Shown here one piece after another: positions 47,399-55,458 of a stretch of 64,000 nt of DNA. The DNA comes from Bdellovibrio sp. ZAP7 (lineage in GTDB: Bacteria; Bdellovibrionota_B; Oligoflexia; Oligoflexales; RGVZ01): NCBI GenBank assembly GCA_945900755.1, contig CAMDKS010000001.1:127491-191490 (forward strand). Reading direction: 5' to 3'. Below the pieces are notes generated by a model. That model made no database searches. It was not told where the DNA came from and was given only the letters and a program-made list of their open reading frames with translations. The position numbers and the translations under genes are program-made. Positions within the stretch are counted from its first letter, which is position 1; every line of letters begins with the position of its first letter.

Positions 47399-48702
47399 GA
47401 CGCCTCAGAGCGAGATATCCCAAAAAATCTCAAAATCACGTCATGTATTCCATGATTAGGAAAAGGAAGGTCTGGCAGCATATCACTTGTAGAAAGCGCA
47501 ATACCCGTGCCTAGGTGCTTGGCAGTCCTACGAATTATGGGAGTAAACCAGTCTAGCATTTTAATAGATCCGCCCGCCCAAGTTATTTCAGTCAAGGCAT
47601 CCGAAGGATCCGTGAATTCCAACATATAAAAAAGTTTTAAGGGCTCTGCAGGATACTCCTCCAGGTAAAAGAACTTCTTAGGTCCTACCTTCACGGACTG
47701 CAGTATCGCTAGAGCCTTGTCTCGGTCTGCTTGATCACGGAAGAACAAATGGGCGTCATGAGTCATACACGCCTCGACACGAAGCGGGACGATGCCAATT
47801 TTGTTTAAAAATGAAAGATGGTCATTTTGCCGGTACATAATCCAGGGCGCTTCGGAATTTGTGTTTATTTGCGTCAAACCATTAGCAATTAAAATATCAG
47901 CATCTTTTCCGACAGTGGCAAAAAGCACCCCAAGAATTTTATCAAGGAAAGTAAACGTGTATTTTAACTTGTCGTTTTGGGCTAGCGGCACGTCAGTCCA
48001 GTAGTAGTGCTGGGCGTGGGCCACCAAATTCAAAAAAACTAGAGAAAAAGAAGGCTTATCTCGTTTCCAATAATCCAGGAAACGAATGGTCGAGAGGTAT
48101 TCAGCAAAACTATAGGTCACAAAATTTGCGGCTTTATATTTGACGGCGTACCAAAGAAAGTACGGCAATGCTTTGATGAACGCGATCACAGCTCTAGGGC
48201 GGCACATGAAAACAGCAAATTTTAAAAGTAGACCAAAAAGAACATGGATTTTTGGATTCAAATAATTACGAGCCATATACCGAGGAAGTCCCAAGAAGGC
48301 ATTAATCTCACGCGGAAATGCCTTCTCGTCAAACGTCCAGGGGTCTGGCAAAAAGAAGGAACAATGGTCAGCACTCCCGCGCGTGGCATTCATGGCCCCC
48401 CAAATCCCGCTTGAAATACCGTTTCGATTCAGCTGCTCCCAAAGTTGCTCTTTGGTATTAGACTTCACATCTCCTAGGTGCTTAATTTTGTGCTCTGTTG
48501 ACGGAGTGCCTGTGTGGATAGATACCCACTGCACCCAAGGCTCCAAATACCCACTATCGTAGACGTCAGAGGTTACAGTCTTCCTTTGATGGAGGAGAGT
48601 TAAGGCCTGTTTAAGGTGGGGAAGTGCGAACAGGTCGGCCGCTTCGTTGAGAAGCTGGACGTTGAATTCGTTAAGGGCGACGAATATTAATTGTTTGGGC
48701 AT
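47395..48702 (-). CDS. Alkaline-phosphatase-superfamily-like protein with degenerate metal site (paralog of 33424-34767)
   Basis: A 435-residue protein sharing an LNE start motif, EPWVQWVSIHTG, LGDV, PDPW and HAQHYYW with the 33424-34767 protein. As in that paralog, the usual SDHG metal element is replaced (NGLTQ). The copies differ in length and detail, so they are not a recent duplication. AAGGAG is in contact with the ATG at 48711, so the start is set at the ATG at 48702, nine bases away. Its end is coupled to the GT4 gene. Glycan or lipid phosphate binding is possible. Confidence 0.72.
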   Translation of the reverse strand: MPKQLIFVALNEFNVQLLNEAADLFALPHLKQALTLLHQRKTVTSDVYDSGYLEPWVQWVSIHTGTPSTEHKIKHLGDVKSNTKEQLWEQLNRNGISSGIWGAMNATRGSADHCSFFLPDPWTFDEKAFPREINAFLGLPRYMARNYLNPKIHVLFGLLLKFAVFMCRPRAVIAFIKALPYFLWYAVKYKAANFVTYSFAEYLSTIRFLDYWKRDKPSFSLVFLNLVAHAQHYYWTDVPLAQNDKLKYTFTFLDKILGVLFATVGKDADILIANGLTQINTNSEAPWIMYRQNDHLSFLNKIGIVPLRVEACMTHDAHLFFRDQADRDKALAILQSVKVGPKKFFYLEEYPAEPLKLFYMLEFTDPSDALTEITWAGGSIKMLDWFTPIIRRTAKHLGTGIALSTSDMLPDLPFPNHGIHDVILRFFGISRSEAS

Positions 48703-48785
48703 GCTTGACATCTCCTTAGATGTTTTAAAGCTAAACCAAAACAAACGGTGATGTAAGGAGTATTTGTCCCAGACGAAGTAGAAAA

Positions 48786-48806
48786 CTGGGCCATTGTAAG
48801 GCCCAG
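48786..48806. repeat. Perfect 7-bp inverted repeat in the divergent intergenic region
   Basis: CTGGGCC (48786-48792) and GGCCCAG (48800-48806) are separated by seven bases. No T-run follows on either strand, so it is not a typical terminator. It lies between the divergent start codons at 48702 and 48959 and may be an operator or leader hairpin. Confidence 0.5.
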
Positions 48807-48904
48807 CCATGGACTGTCTATTTAAATTGCACTGCCTTTGAATTCGTTGCCCGCAGTATGTAAGTGGCAGAGAATTATTTGTGGAATGGCGGAAGTTAGA
48901 CTAG

Positions 48905-48938
48905 TTTTCACGGCGCTTAAGAGGTAATTATAACCTCT
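48905..48938 (+). promoter_or_regulatory. Putative promoter overlapping a 6-bp inverted repeat, for the 49-64 kb operon
   Basis: TTTTCA (48905-48910) and TATAAC (48929-48934) are 18 bases apart. AGAGGT (48920-48925) and ACCTCT (48933-48938) form an inverted repeat around the -10 element. The ribosome site GAGGAG begins at 48945, giving a very short leader. A regulator binding the repeat could block initiation; this is inferred. Confidence 0.4.
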
Positions 48939-48958
48939 AACATCGAGGAGACATCGCA

Positions 48959-49756
48959 TTGAATGATATATCTAAACAGCTCCGGAGAATGGTCGTTGAG
49001 GCCATCGACGGTGGTGGGCGTGGTCATTTGGGTTCGTCAGTTTCTCCAATTGAGATGATTTACACGCTTTATGATTCTCTATTAAACGTCACCCCTGAAA
49101 ACGTCCAAAGCCCTGACCGAGATCGCTTCATTCTCAGCAAGGGTCATGGATGCCTAGCACTTTACGTTGTTTTAGCTCACCGCGGCTTTATTAAACGAGA
49201 GGAATTAAAAACATTTTGTAAGCACGACTCTCGGATAGGTGGACACCCAGAGCGAAATAAAATTCCGGGTATTGAGGCGTCGACTGGCGCATTGGGACAT
49301 GGGCTCTCAATTGGTGTGGGTGCAGCATTAGCGGCGCGAATGCAGAAACGGGCCTCTAAGGTTGTCGTGTTGACAGGTGATGGTGAAATCAATGAGGGGT
49401 CGATTTGGGAGGCAGCTATGTCCGCCTCTAAGCACAAACTATCAAACCTGACTGTTATGGTGGATTATAATAAATTGCAGTCTTACGGTCAAACTAAGGA
49501 GGTTCTAGATTTGGAGCCCCTAGTTGATAAATGGACAAGTTTTGGTTTTCATACAGTAGAAGTCGACGGGCATGACATGAAGGCACTTGTGGAAACTTAC
49601 CGAAAGCTTCCGTTCACTGAGGGGAAGCCTTCTGCCATCATTTGCCATACCATCAAGGGTAAAGGCTTTCCGTTCGCCGAAGGTAACCCACATTGGCACC
49701 ACAAGGCAAAACTATCTCCCGCCGAGCTAGCAGCACTTTATGCGTGTGTTGATTAA
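48959..49756 (+). CDS. Transketolase-like protein, N-terminal subunit (second split enzyme)
   Basis: A 265-residue thiamine-diphosphate-binding subunit. GGRGHLGSS near residue 18, SKGHGCLAL near 60, TGALGHGLSIG, and GDGEINEGSIWEA followed by MVDYNKLQ form the cofactor motif in full (Gly-Asp-Gly ... Asn). The TTG start at 48959 has GAGGAG about nine bases upstream; no ATG exists nearby. It is the first gene of the 49-64 kb operon, followed after 15 bp by its C-terminal partner. Compared with the minus-strand pair at 42.5-44.2 kb, this one keeps the canonical Gly. Confidence 0.9.
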   Translation: MNDISKQLRRMVVEAIDGGGRGHLGSSVSPIEMIYTLYDSLLNVTPENVQSPDRDRFILSKGHGCLALYVVLAHRGFIKREELKTFCKHDSRIGGHPERNKIPGIEASTGALGHGLSIGVGAALAARMQKRASKVVVLTGDGEINEGSIWEAAMSASKHKLSNLTVMVDYNKLQSYGQTKEVLDLEPLVDKWTSFGFHTVEVDGHDMKALVETYRKLPFTEGKPSAIICHTIKGKGFPFAEGNPHWHHKAKLSPAELAALYACVD

Positions 49757-49771
49757 TATAAAGGGATCGTC

Positions 49772-50692
49772 ATGCGAAGCACAAGCCTCAATCTGGTGTA
49801 CGAACTAGCAAAAGAAAATGACAAAGTAGTTTTTATTGGCTCAGATTTGAGTCCAGGCCTTCTAGAAGGAATGAAAACTCAATTTCCGGACAGATTCTTT
49901 ATGGAGGGGGTATCTGAACAGCATGTCATTGGAATGGCCGCTGGGCTAGCGATGGATGGTTATATTCCTTACATCAATACAATTGCCACTTTCTTGACTC
50001 GTAGATGCTATGAACAAGTAGCATTGGACCTTTGTTTGCACGATTTACCGGTCCGGTTACTAGCTAGCGGAGGTGGAGTTGTTTATGCGCCGCTCGGCCC
50101 AACCCACTTAGCAGTAGAGGACATCGCAATCATGAGAGTGCTGCCGAATATGACCGTAATTGCGCCATGCGATGCAGAGGAAATGAAGCGCCTTATGCCT
50201 CAAACCTTAAATTGGCCGCACCCTATCTATATTCGGTTTGCGAAGGGCGGTGACGCTATTGTAAGTCGGCCAGACTTGGAATTTAAAATTGGTAAGGCTA
50301 TTGTTCTTAAGGAGCCTAAAGACGGGCTTTTTATTACCACGGGCATTACAACTCAGATCGCACTTCAAGCAGCAGAAGAACTTGCCAATAAAAATCTTCA
50401 GGTCGGTGTATTGCATATGCACACGATCAAACCTCTTGATCATGAATCTCTTCGGCACTGGCTACCCAAAGTAGGCAAAGTGGTTACAGTGGAGGAGCAC
50501 TCGCGAATTGGTGGTCTTGGATCGGCGGTACTTGAATATGCGAGTGATCACCTGCCGGAAGTGACTCATAAAATCAAAAGGATTGGCCTACCCGATCATT
50601 TCTCGGAAAACTATGGGTCTCAAGCGTCACTTTTGACCGCGTTTGGTATTACCAAAGAAGCGCTTGTCGAATCCTTTGCTAATAGCAGGTAG
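49772..50692 (+). CDS. Transketolase-like protein, C-terminal subunit (second split enzyme)
   Basis: A 306-residue partner of the previous gene. GVSEQHVIGMAAGLA near residue 50 holds the catalytic Glu. GVVYAPLGPTHLAVEDIA follows, and VVTVEEHSRIGGLG near residue 236 is in the C-terminal domain. Together the pair makes one split transketolase. It could build a C7 ketose phosphate (such as sedoheptulose 7-phosphate) for the gmhA at 53907, or put a C2 unit on a sugar to give a branch; the sequence does not decide. Confidence 0.9.
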   Translation: MRSTSLNLVYELAKENDKVVFIGSDLSPGLLEGMKTQFPDRFFMEGVSEQHVIGMAAGLAMDGYIPYINTIATFLTRRCYEQVALDLCLHDLPVRLLASGGGVVYAPLGPTHLAVEDIAIMRVLPNMTVIAPCDAEEMKRLMPQTLNWPHPIYIRFAKGGDAIVSRPDLEFKIGKAIVLKEPKDGLFITTGITTQIALQAAEELANKNLQVGVLHMHTIKPLDHESLRHWLPKVGKVVTVEEHSRIGGLGSAVLEYASDHLPEVTHKIKRIGLPDHFSENYGSQASLLTAFGITKEALVESFANSR

Positions 50693-50736
50693 GCAGCCAT
50701 TGTCTTGAGCATGTAAATCTAAGGAGGGTGATTCAA

Positions 50737-51543
50737 ATGTTTTTAACGGAGTTCGAATCAAATCTTAGTGAAATGTATTTGCGGGACGGATTCATAATTC
50801 GCGAATCAGCTGACCTTAAGGCAACAGAGCGCATCAGGTCTGGGATGACAGGAATTATCCGACATATATTAAAGTCAGCAGGAAATGTTCCCAACGGCAT
50901 TTCAGACGGTGATTTGCTGAGCAATATTCATAAATATGTGACAATCGATAATCTGAATCAATTTCGTCTTCAGGTTATTCAAGGGTTAAATAATTTACCT
51001 AATTTGCGTCGAGACTATTTTGACATGGCCCGCTCCTATTTAGAAGCTCTCGTTGGCAGTGAGCTTGCGATGCAGCTGAGAGTAAATTTGAGCATTCAGT
51101 TGCCTGGCGATGTCAGTTCGCTGTTGCCCGTCCACGCGGACACTTGGTCTGGCGACTCGCCATACGAAATAGTGGTTTGGGTGCCGCTGGTTGATTGTTA
51201 TCGCACGAAATCTATGTACATTCTGAAGCCTGATAAAACTCAGATTCTCAAGAATAATTTTGGATCTAAATCTGGAAAAAACAGCGAAGAATTATATCAA
51301 TCAATTTCAAAAGACGTTGAATTTCTTGAAATTAAATATGGCCAAGTGTTGCTATTTGACCAGGGTTTACCTCATGGGAATAGAGTTAATGAAGAGGCAC
51401 AATCTCGGTGGTCGATGAATTGTAGGTTTAAAGGTGTGTTTACTCCCTACGGCGATAAAAAAATCGGTGAATTTTTCGAACCCATAACACTGCGGGCAGC
51501 TTCAAAGGTGGGAATGAGCTATAAATTCCCAAATTTATCATGA
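50737..51543 (+). CDS. 2-oxoglutarate/Fe(II) oxygenase of the sporadic carbohydrate cluster type
   Basis: A 268-residue double-stranded beta-helix oxygenase, related to phytanoyl-CoA dioxygenases. The iron triad is HAD (His133, Asp135) and His213 in LPHGNRVN; Arg224 is the likely 2-oxoglutarate ligand. ATG at 50737 has AGGAGG at good spacing; a GTG at 50728 is a weaker alternative. The next gene overlaps (ATGA) and belongs to the LIC12192 family, the usual partner of this oxygenase. It may hydroxylate or oxidise a sugar. Confidence 0.85.
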   Translation: MFLTEFESNLSEMYLRDGFIIRESADLKATERIRSGMTGIIRHILKSAGNVPNGISDGDLLSNIHKYVTIDNLNQFRLQVIQGLNNLPNLRRDYFDMARSYLEALVGSELAMQLRVNLSIQLPGDVSSLLPVHADTWSGDSPYEIVVWVPLVDCYRTKSMYILKPDKTQILKNNFGSKSGKNSEELYQSISKDVEFLEIKYGQVLLFDQGLPHGNRVNEEAQSRWSMNCRFKGVFTPYGDKKIGEFFEPITLRAASKVGMSYKFPNLS

Positions 51544-51953
51544 AGCAAGTGCGGGGCTATATTTTTAGTCGCGAATTTATGGGAGAGAGAGTCCCTCAGC
51601 ACGTCCAAAATCTAGTGATTAGAGATTTTTGTCAAAAAAATGGCCTCGCCTACCTTCTAAGTGCTACTGAGTATGCGATGCAAGGTTGCCAGTTGATTTT
51701 AGATCAAGTGTTAGGAGATCTAGATGATATTTCCGGAATTGCGGCCTACAGCCTATATCAATTACCGACTGACGAGCTCAAACGAAGTGTGGTGTATGAC
51801 CGCATTTTATCACAAAAGAAAACGATCTACTTTGCGGTAGAGGGGTTAAGACTTGAATCCGCGGAGGATGTCGAGCGAATTGAGACGCTGTGGAAAGTTC
51901 GAACGACATTGCCCAATTGCTATAAGGCTCAGGAACAAGAATGGAAAAACTAA
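51540..51953 (+). CDS. LIC12192-family sporadic carbohydrate cluster protein
   Basis: A small 137-residue soluble protein. RGYIFSREFMGERVPQHVQN at the start and LEDVERIETL-like charged helices at the end match the LIC12192 family known from carbohydrate clusters in scattered bacteria (Leptospira gave the name). It has no known biochemical function and no visible catalytic motif. The start ATG overlaps the oxygenase stop, and its 3' end overlaps the methyltransferase by 13 bases. The tight pairing with the oxygenase suggests a complex or shared pathway step. Confidence 0.8.
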   Translation: MKQVRGYIFSREFMGERVPQHVQNLVIRDFCQKNGLAYLLSATEYAMQGCQLILDQVLGDLDDISGIAAYSLYQLPTDELKRSVVYDRILSQKKTIYFAVEGLRLESAEDVERIETLWKVRTTLPNCYKAQEQEWKN

Positions 51954-52606
51954 AGGAAATTGTCACCCCGCTGCATCAAGCAACAAAACGTGATTATTTA
52001 GCTCGAATGCAAGATGACAAGCCTCATTGTATGATCAAAGCGAAGGAGTACGGATTTGATTACTGGGACGGAGACCGGCGGTTTGGATACGGCGGGTATA
52101 AGTATCTGCCAGGGCGCTGGAAGCCTGTGGCTGAAGCACTCATTCGTGATTACCGATTAGGTCCCGGGTCTCGTGTGCTCGACATCGGGTGCGGGAAAGG
52201 ATTTCTGCTGCATGAGATGCTCCTCCTTGAGCCGAAGCTGATCATTTCTGGCTTTGATTCGTCAGATTACGGGCTTGCTCATGCCAAAGACGAAGTCAAG
52301 CCTCGGTTATTTAAGCATCGAGCTCAGGAAAAATATCCATTTAAGACTAAAGAATTTGATTTAGTTATCTCGCTAGGAACTTTTCATAACTTAAAATTAT
52401 CGGAATTGAAAGTCGCACTTGGAGAAATGGAGAGGGTTGGCAAGCAAGGGTATTTAATGCTTGAAAGCTACCGAAGTGAATTAGAGCAGTTTAATTTGGA
52501 GTGTTGGGCGTTGACCGCAGAAACACTATTAGACGTGAATGAATGGATTTGGCTGTATAAGGAATTTGGCTATTCTGGTGACTACGAATTTATTTTTTTT
52601 GAGTAA
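51941..52606 (+). CDS. Class I SAM-dependent methyltransferase
   Basis: A 221-residue methyltransferase. SAM-binding motif VLDIGCGKGFLLHEM near residue 78, then FDLVISLGTFHNL near residue 143. Its first codons overlap the LIC12192-family gene by 13 bases, so translation is coupled. It likely methylates a sugar or nucleotide sugar produced by the neighbours. Confidence 0.85.
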   Translation: MEKLKEIVTPLHQATKRDYLARMQDDKPHCMIKAKEYGFDYWDGDRRFGYGGYKYLPGRWKPVAEALIRDYRLGPGSRVLDIGCGKGFLLHEMLLLEPKLIISGFDSSDYGLAHAKDEVKPRLFKHRAQEKYPFKTKEFDLVISLGTFHNLKLSELKVALGEMERVGKQGYLMLESYRSELEQFNLECWALTAETLLDVNEWIWLYKEFGYSGDYEFIFFE

Positions 52607-52644
52607 CTAGTGAATAGTAGTGCGACCGTTGGAATATTCAAAAA

Positions 52645-53859
52645 ATGAAAAATGGAAATACTAATTTTGACTTTCTAATACTGGGTGCCGGCATCGTGGG
52701 CCTTACGATTGCGCGGGAACTGAAGAGTCGCTTTCCTGACCAATCGATCCTTATTTTGGAAAAGGAATTGATGGTGGGCCTTCACTCTAGCGGTAGGAAC
52801 AGTGGAGTCCTCCACAGTGGTATTTACTACCCGCCGGAATCATATAAAGCCAAATTTTGCGCTCAAGGGCGGATCGCTATGACCGAATTTTGCCTCGAGC
52901 ACAAACTTCCATTTCGAGAAATTGGTAAAATTCTCATACCCACTCGCCCTGAAGAAGCAAGTCAGATTAGCCTACTCTACGAGCGCGGTGGTAAAAATGG
53001 GGTCGTGGTTGAGCGTTTGAATAAAAGTGACCTGTCACGCCTCGAGCCCGAAGCTCAATCGGCGACTGGCGACGCACTTTTTGTACCTGTTACGTCCATA
53101 GCAAATCCGAAGTTAGTCATCAAAAAAATGGCCGAAGTCCTGACCGGTGGAGGCGTAACCATTTGTTACGGAGCCAAGCCCGAATTTATCGATCCTGTTG
53201 CAAAACGGGTGGTCACCAAGGACCAAGAGTATTCTTATGGTACTTTTATCAACACTTCGGGCCTGCATGCTGACACGGTCGCCCACCAGTTTGGTGTCGG
53301 GAGGGACTATACGTTACTTCCATTTAAGGGCCTTTACTGGAAGCTAGACCCCGCTTCGGGTATAAAGTTAAACCATTTAATTTACCCTGTCCCAGATCTT
53401 CGTGTTCCTTTTTTGGGGGTGCACACGACCACAAATACTGAGGGTGATGTTTATTTTGGCCCGACAGCGGTCCCGGCCTTCGGGCGAGAAAACTACAAAC
53501 TACTCGAGGACGTGAATTTTTTAGAGGCCTCGAAATTTTTAAAATTGATAGGAATTCAGGTGCTTACGGGCCGCCAAGGTTTCCGCCGGCTAGCCTGGCA
53601 GGAGGGAAGGCGCTATATGAAGCCGTGGTTTTGGCAGGCGGCCAAAAGCATTGTTCCTAGATTAAAAATGACGAATCTCCTCCCCTGTGACAAAGTGGGA
53701 ATTCGAGCCCAAATGTACCACTTACCGACCGGACAATTAGCCAATGATTTTGTTGTTGAGAAAGCCGAGAACTCGGTACATATATTAAATTCCATTTCAC
53801 CGGCATGGACTTGCTCTATACCGTTTGCGAAAATGATCGTGGACCAGTACATTCAGTGA
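52645..53859 (+). CDS. FAD-dependent oxidase, LhgO (L-2-hydroxyglutarate oxidase)-like
   Basis: A 404-residue flavoprotein of the DAO family. The FAD motif GAGIVGLTIAREL is at residues ~14-26, HSSGRNSGVLHSGIYYPP is characteristic of LhgO, and PFKGLYW near residue 228 is another family mark. The substrate may still be a sugar acid. A role in recycling 2-hydroxyglutarate to 2-oxoglutarate for the upstream oxygenase is possible but speculative. GGAA precedes ATG by 10 bases. Its closest neighbours are the oxygenase cluster and gmhA. Confidence 0.85.
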   Translation: MKNGNTNFDFLILGAGIVGLTIARELKSRFPDQSILILEKELMVGLHSSGRNSGVLHSGIYYPPESYKAKFCAQGRIAMTEFCLEHKLPFREIGKILIPTRPEEASQISLLYERGGKNGVVVERLNKSDLSRLEPEAQSATGDALFVPVTSIANPKLVIKKMAEVLTGGGVTICYGAKPEFIDPVAKRVVTKDQEYSYGTFINTSGLHADTVAHQFGVGRDYTLLPFKGLYWKLDPASGIKLNHLIYPVPDLRVPFLGVHTTTNTEGDVYFGPTAVPAFGRENYKLLEDVNFLEASKFLKLIGIQVLTGRQGFRRLAWQEGRRYMKPWFWQAAKSIVPRLKMTNLLPCDKVGIRAQMYHLPTGQLANDFVVEKAENSVHILNSISPAWTCSIPFAKMIVDQYIQ

Positions 53860-53906
53860 GTCACCGGCCACATTAACCCTCGGTCACCAGTTTGTGAGTT
53901 GATTAA

Positions 53907-54476
53907 ATGAAAGAACGCATCCCCCGTTATTTAGAACTTATTTCGTCGTCCTTTACGCCCCATTTGACCGAAAAGGTTAGCGTGCTGGCGGATGTTCTGC
54001 ATGAATCTTGGCGTTTAAAAAAACATGTGTATATTTGCGGTAACGGCGGAAGTGCTGGTAACGCGATTCATTTGGCAAATGATTTTAATTATGGAATCGA
54101 CAAAGGAGGAGGCCTCGGACTGCGAATCGAGGCCCTGCCTGCGAACTCTTCAGTTATTACATGTATTGCGAATGATGAGGGCTATGAAAATATATTTTCA
54201 CAGCAACTCAAAGTCAAGGCCAACGCAGGTGACGTGCTAATCGCACTTTCAGGTAGTGGAAATTCTCCAAATATTATTAAAGCCCTTGAGATCGGTAATA
54301 AATTGGGAATGAAGACATTCGCGATTCTAGGATTTTCAGGAGGTGCGGCAAAAAACATCGCTCAGGTTCCCTTGCATTTTCAAATTAACGATATGCAAGT
54401 CGTTGAAGACTTACAGGTGATCGTAGGCCATATAATAATGCAAGAGCTGTATAGCCGTGGACGAGGAGAAAAATAG
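53907..54476 (+). CDS. gmhA: Sedoheptulose-7-phosphate isomerase (GmhA), second copy
   Basis: A 189-residue SIS-domain isomerase, canonical in length. ICGNGGSAGNA near residue 46 is the phosphosugar motif; ALSGSGNSPNI near residue 113 and QVVEDLQVIVGHIIM at the C-terminus are typical GmhA segments. It makes D-glycero-D-manno-heptose 7-phosphate. Along with the reversed HldE-like protein (56375) and the nucleotidyltransferase (55448), it supports a second heptose branch. The SDR start lies immediately at its stop. Confidence 0.92.
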   Translation: MKERIPRYLELISSSFTPHLTEKVSVLADVLHESWRLKKHVYICGNGGSAGNAIHLANDFNYGIDKGGGLGLRIEALPANSSVITCIANDEGYENIFSQQLKVKANAGDVLIALSGSGNSPNIIKALEIGNKLGMKTFAILGFSGGAAKNIAQVPLHFQINDMQVVEDLQVIVGHIIMQELYSRGRGEK

Positions 54477-54477
54477 A

Positions 54478-55458
54478 ATGAAGACTATTGTTACCGGAGG
54501 CGCCGGTTTTATTGGTAGCCACCTTGTCGATTTATTGCTAGAAAACGGCCACAACGTGACGGTACTCGATAATTTTAGTACGGGTCGGCCGGCAAATCTT
54601 GTTCATGTTAAAAACAAAATTGAACTCATTGAATGTGACTTGGCACAAAGAGGGAAATGGGAATCCGCGTTTGACAATGTCGATTATGTTTATCACTTGG
54701 CAGCCCTGGCCGACATTGTGCCTAGTATTCAAAATCCTGAGGCTTATTTTCAGGCGAATGTTAACGGAACATTTAATGTATTGCAGGCGGCCAGTAAGCA
54801 AAAATTAAAAAAATTCGTGTATGCCGCATCGTCATCTTGTTACGGCATTCCAGAAAATTATCCGACAAATGAAAATGCGGCCATCATGCCCCAGTACCCT
54901 TATGCGCTGACAAAGCGCATGGGTGAGGAGCTTGTCATGCACTGGGCCCAAGTTTACAAATTACCTGCAATTTCGACTCGCTTTTTCAATGTTTATGGAC
55001 CAAGGTCTCGTACTTCTGGAACCTATGGAGCCGTATTTGGAGTATTTCTTGCTCAGAAATTGGCAGGAAAGCCTCTGACAGTCGTGGGTGACGGGACTCA
55101 AACAAGAGATTTTACCTATGTAAGTGACGTGGCTGCCGCCGTTTATGCAGCATCGAAGTGTAAGTTTGTCGGCGAAATTTACAACGTGGGAAGTGGCGCA
55201 ACCGTGTCAGTAAATCGGCTGGTTGAACTATTGGGCGGCGAAAAAACCCACATTCCCCAGCGTCCAGGAGAGCCTGCACGTACTTTTGCCGACATATCCA
55301 AAATAACGCGTGATTTGGATTGGGCTCCAAAAGTTCCTATCGAAGTCGGCGTTAAAGAATTACTGAAGCATATAGACTATTGGAAAGATGCTCCCGTTTG
55401 GACAAGTGAATTGATTGCTGAAGCCACAACCGACTGGTTTAAGTATCTTGGAAAGTAA
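54478..55458 (+). CDS. Extended SDR sugar epimerase/dehydratase
   Basis: A 326-residue SDR. The cofactor motif [10 protein letters not shown] starts at residue 6; the active site has ASSSCYG and YALTK (Tyr/Lys). It has the length and layout of a UDP-glucose 4-epimerase. ATG at 54478 has GAGGAG nine bases before; 54457 is a longer alternative. It follows gmhA by one base and overlaps the nucleotidyltransferase downstream. Its sugar is probably the activated heptose of this operon, but that is not shown. Confidence 0.87.
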   Translation: MKTIVTGGAGFIGSHLVDLLLENGHNVTVLDNFSTGRPANLVHVKNKIELIECDLAQRGKWESAFDNVDYVYHLAALADIVPSIQNPEAYFQANVNGTFNVLQAASKQKLKKFVYAASSSCYGIPENYPTNENAAIMPQYPYALTKRMGEELVMHWAQVYKLPAISTRFFNVYGPRSRTSGTYGAVFGVFLAQKLAGKPLTVVGDGTQTRDFTYVSDVAAAVYAASKCKFVGEIYNVGSGATVSVNRLVELLGGEKTHIPQRPGEPARTFADISKITRDLDWAPKVPIEVGVKELLKHIDYWKDAPVWTSELIAEATTDWFKYLGK

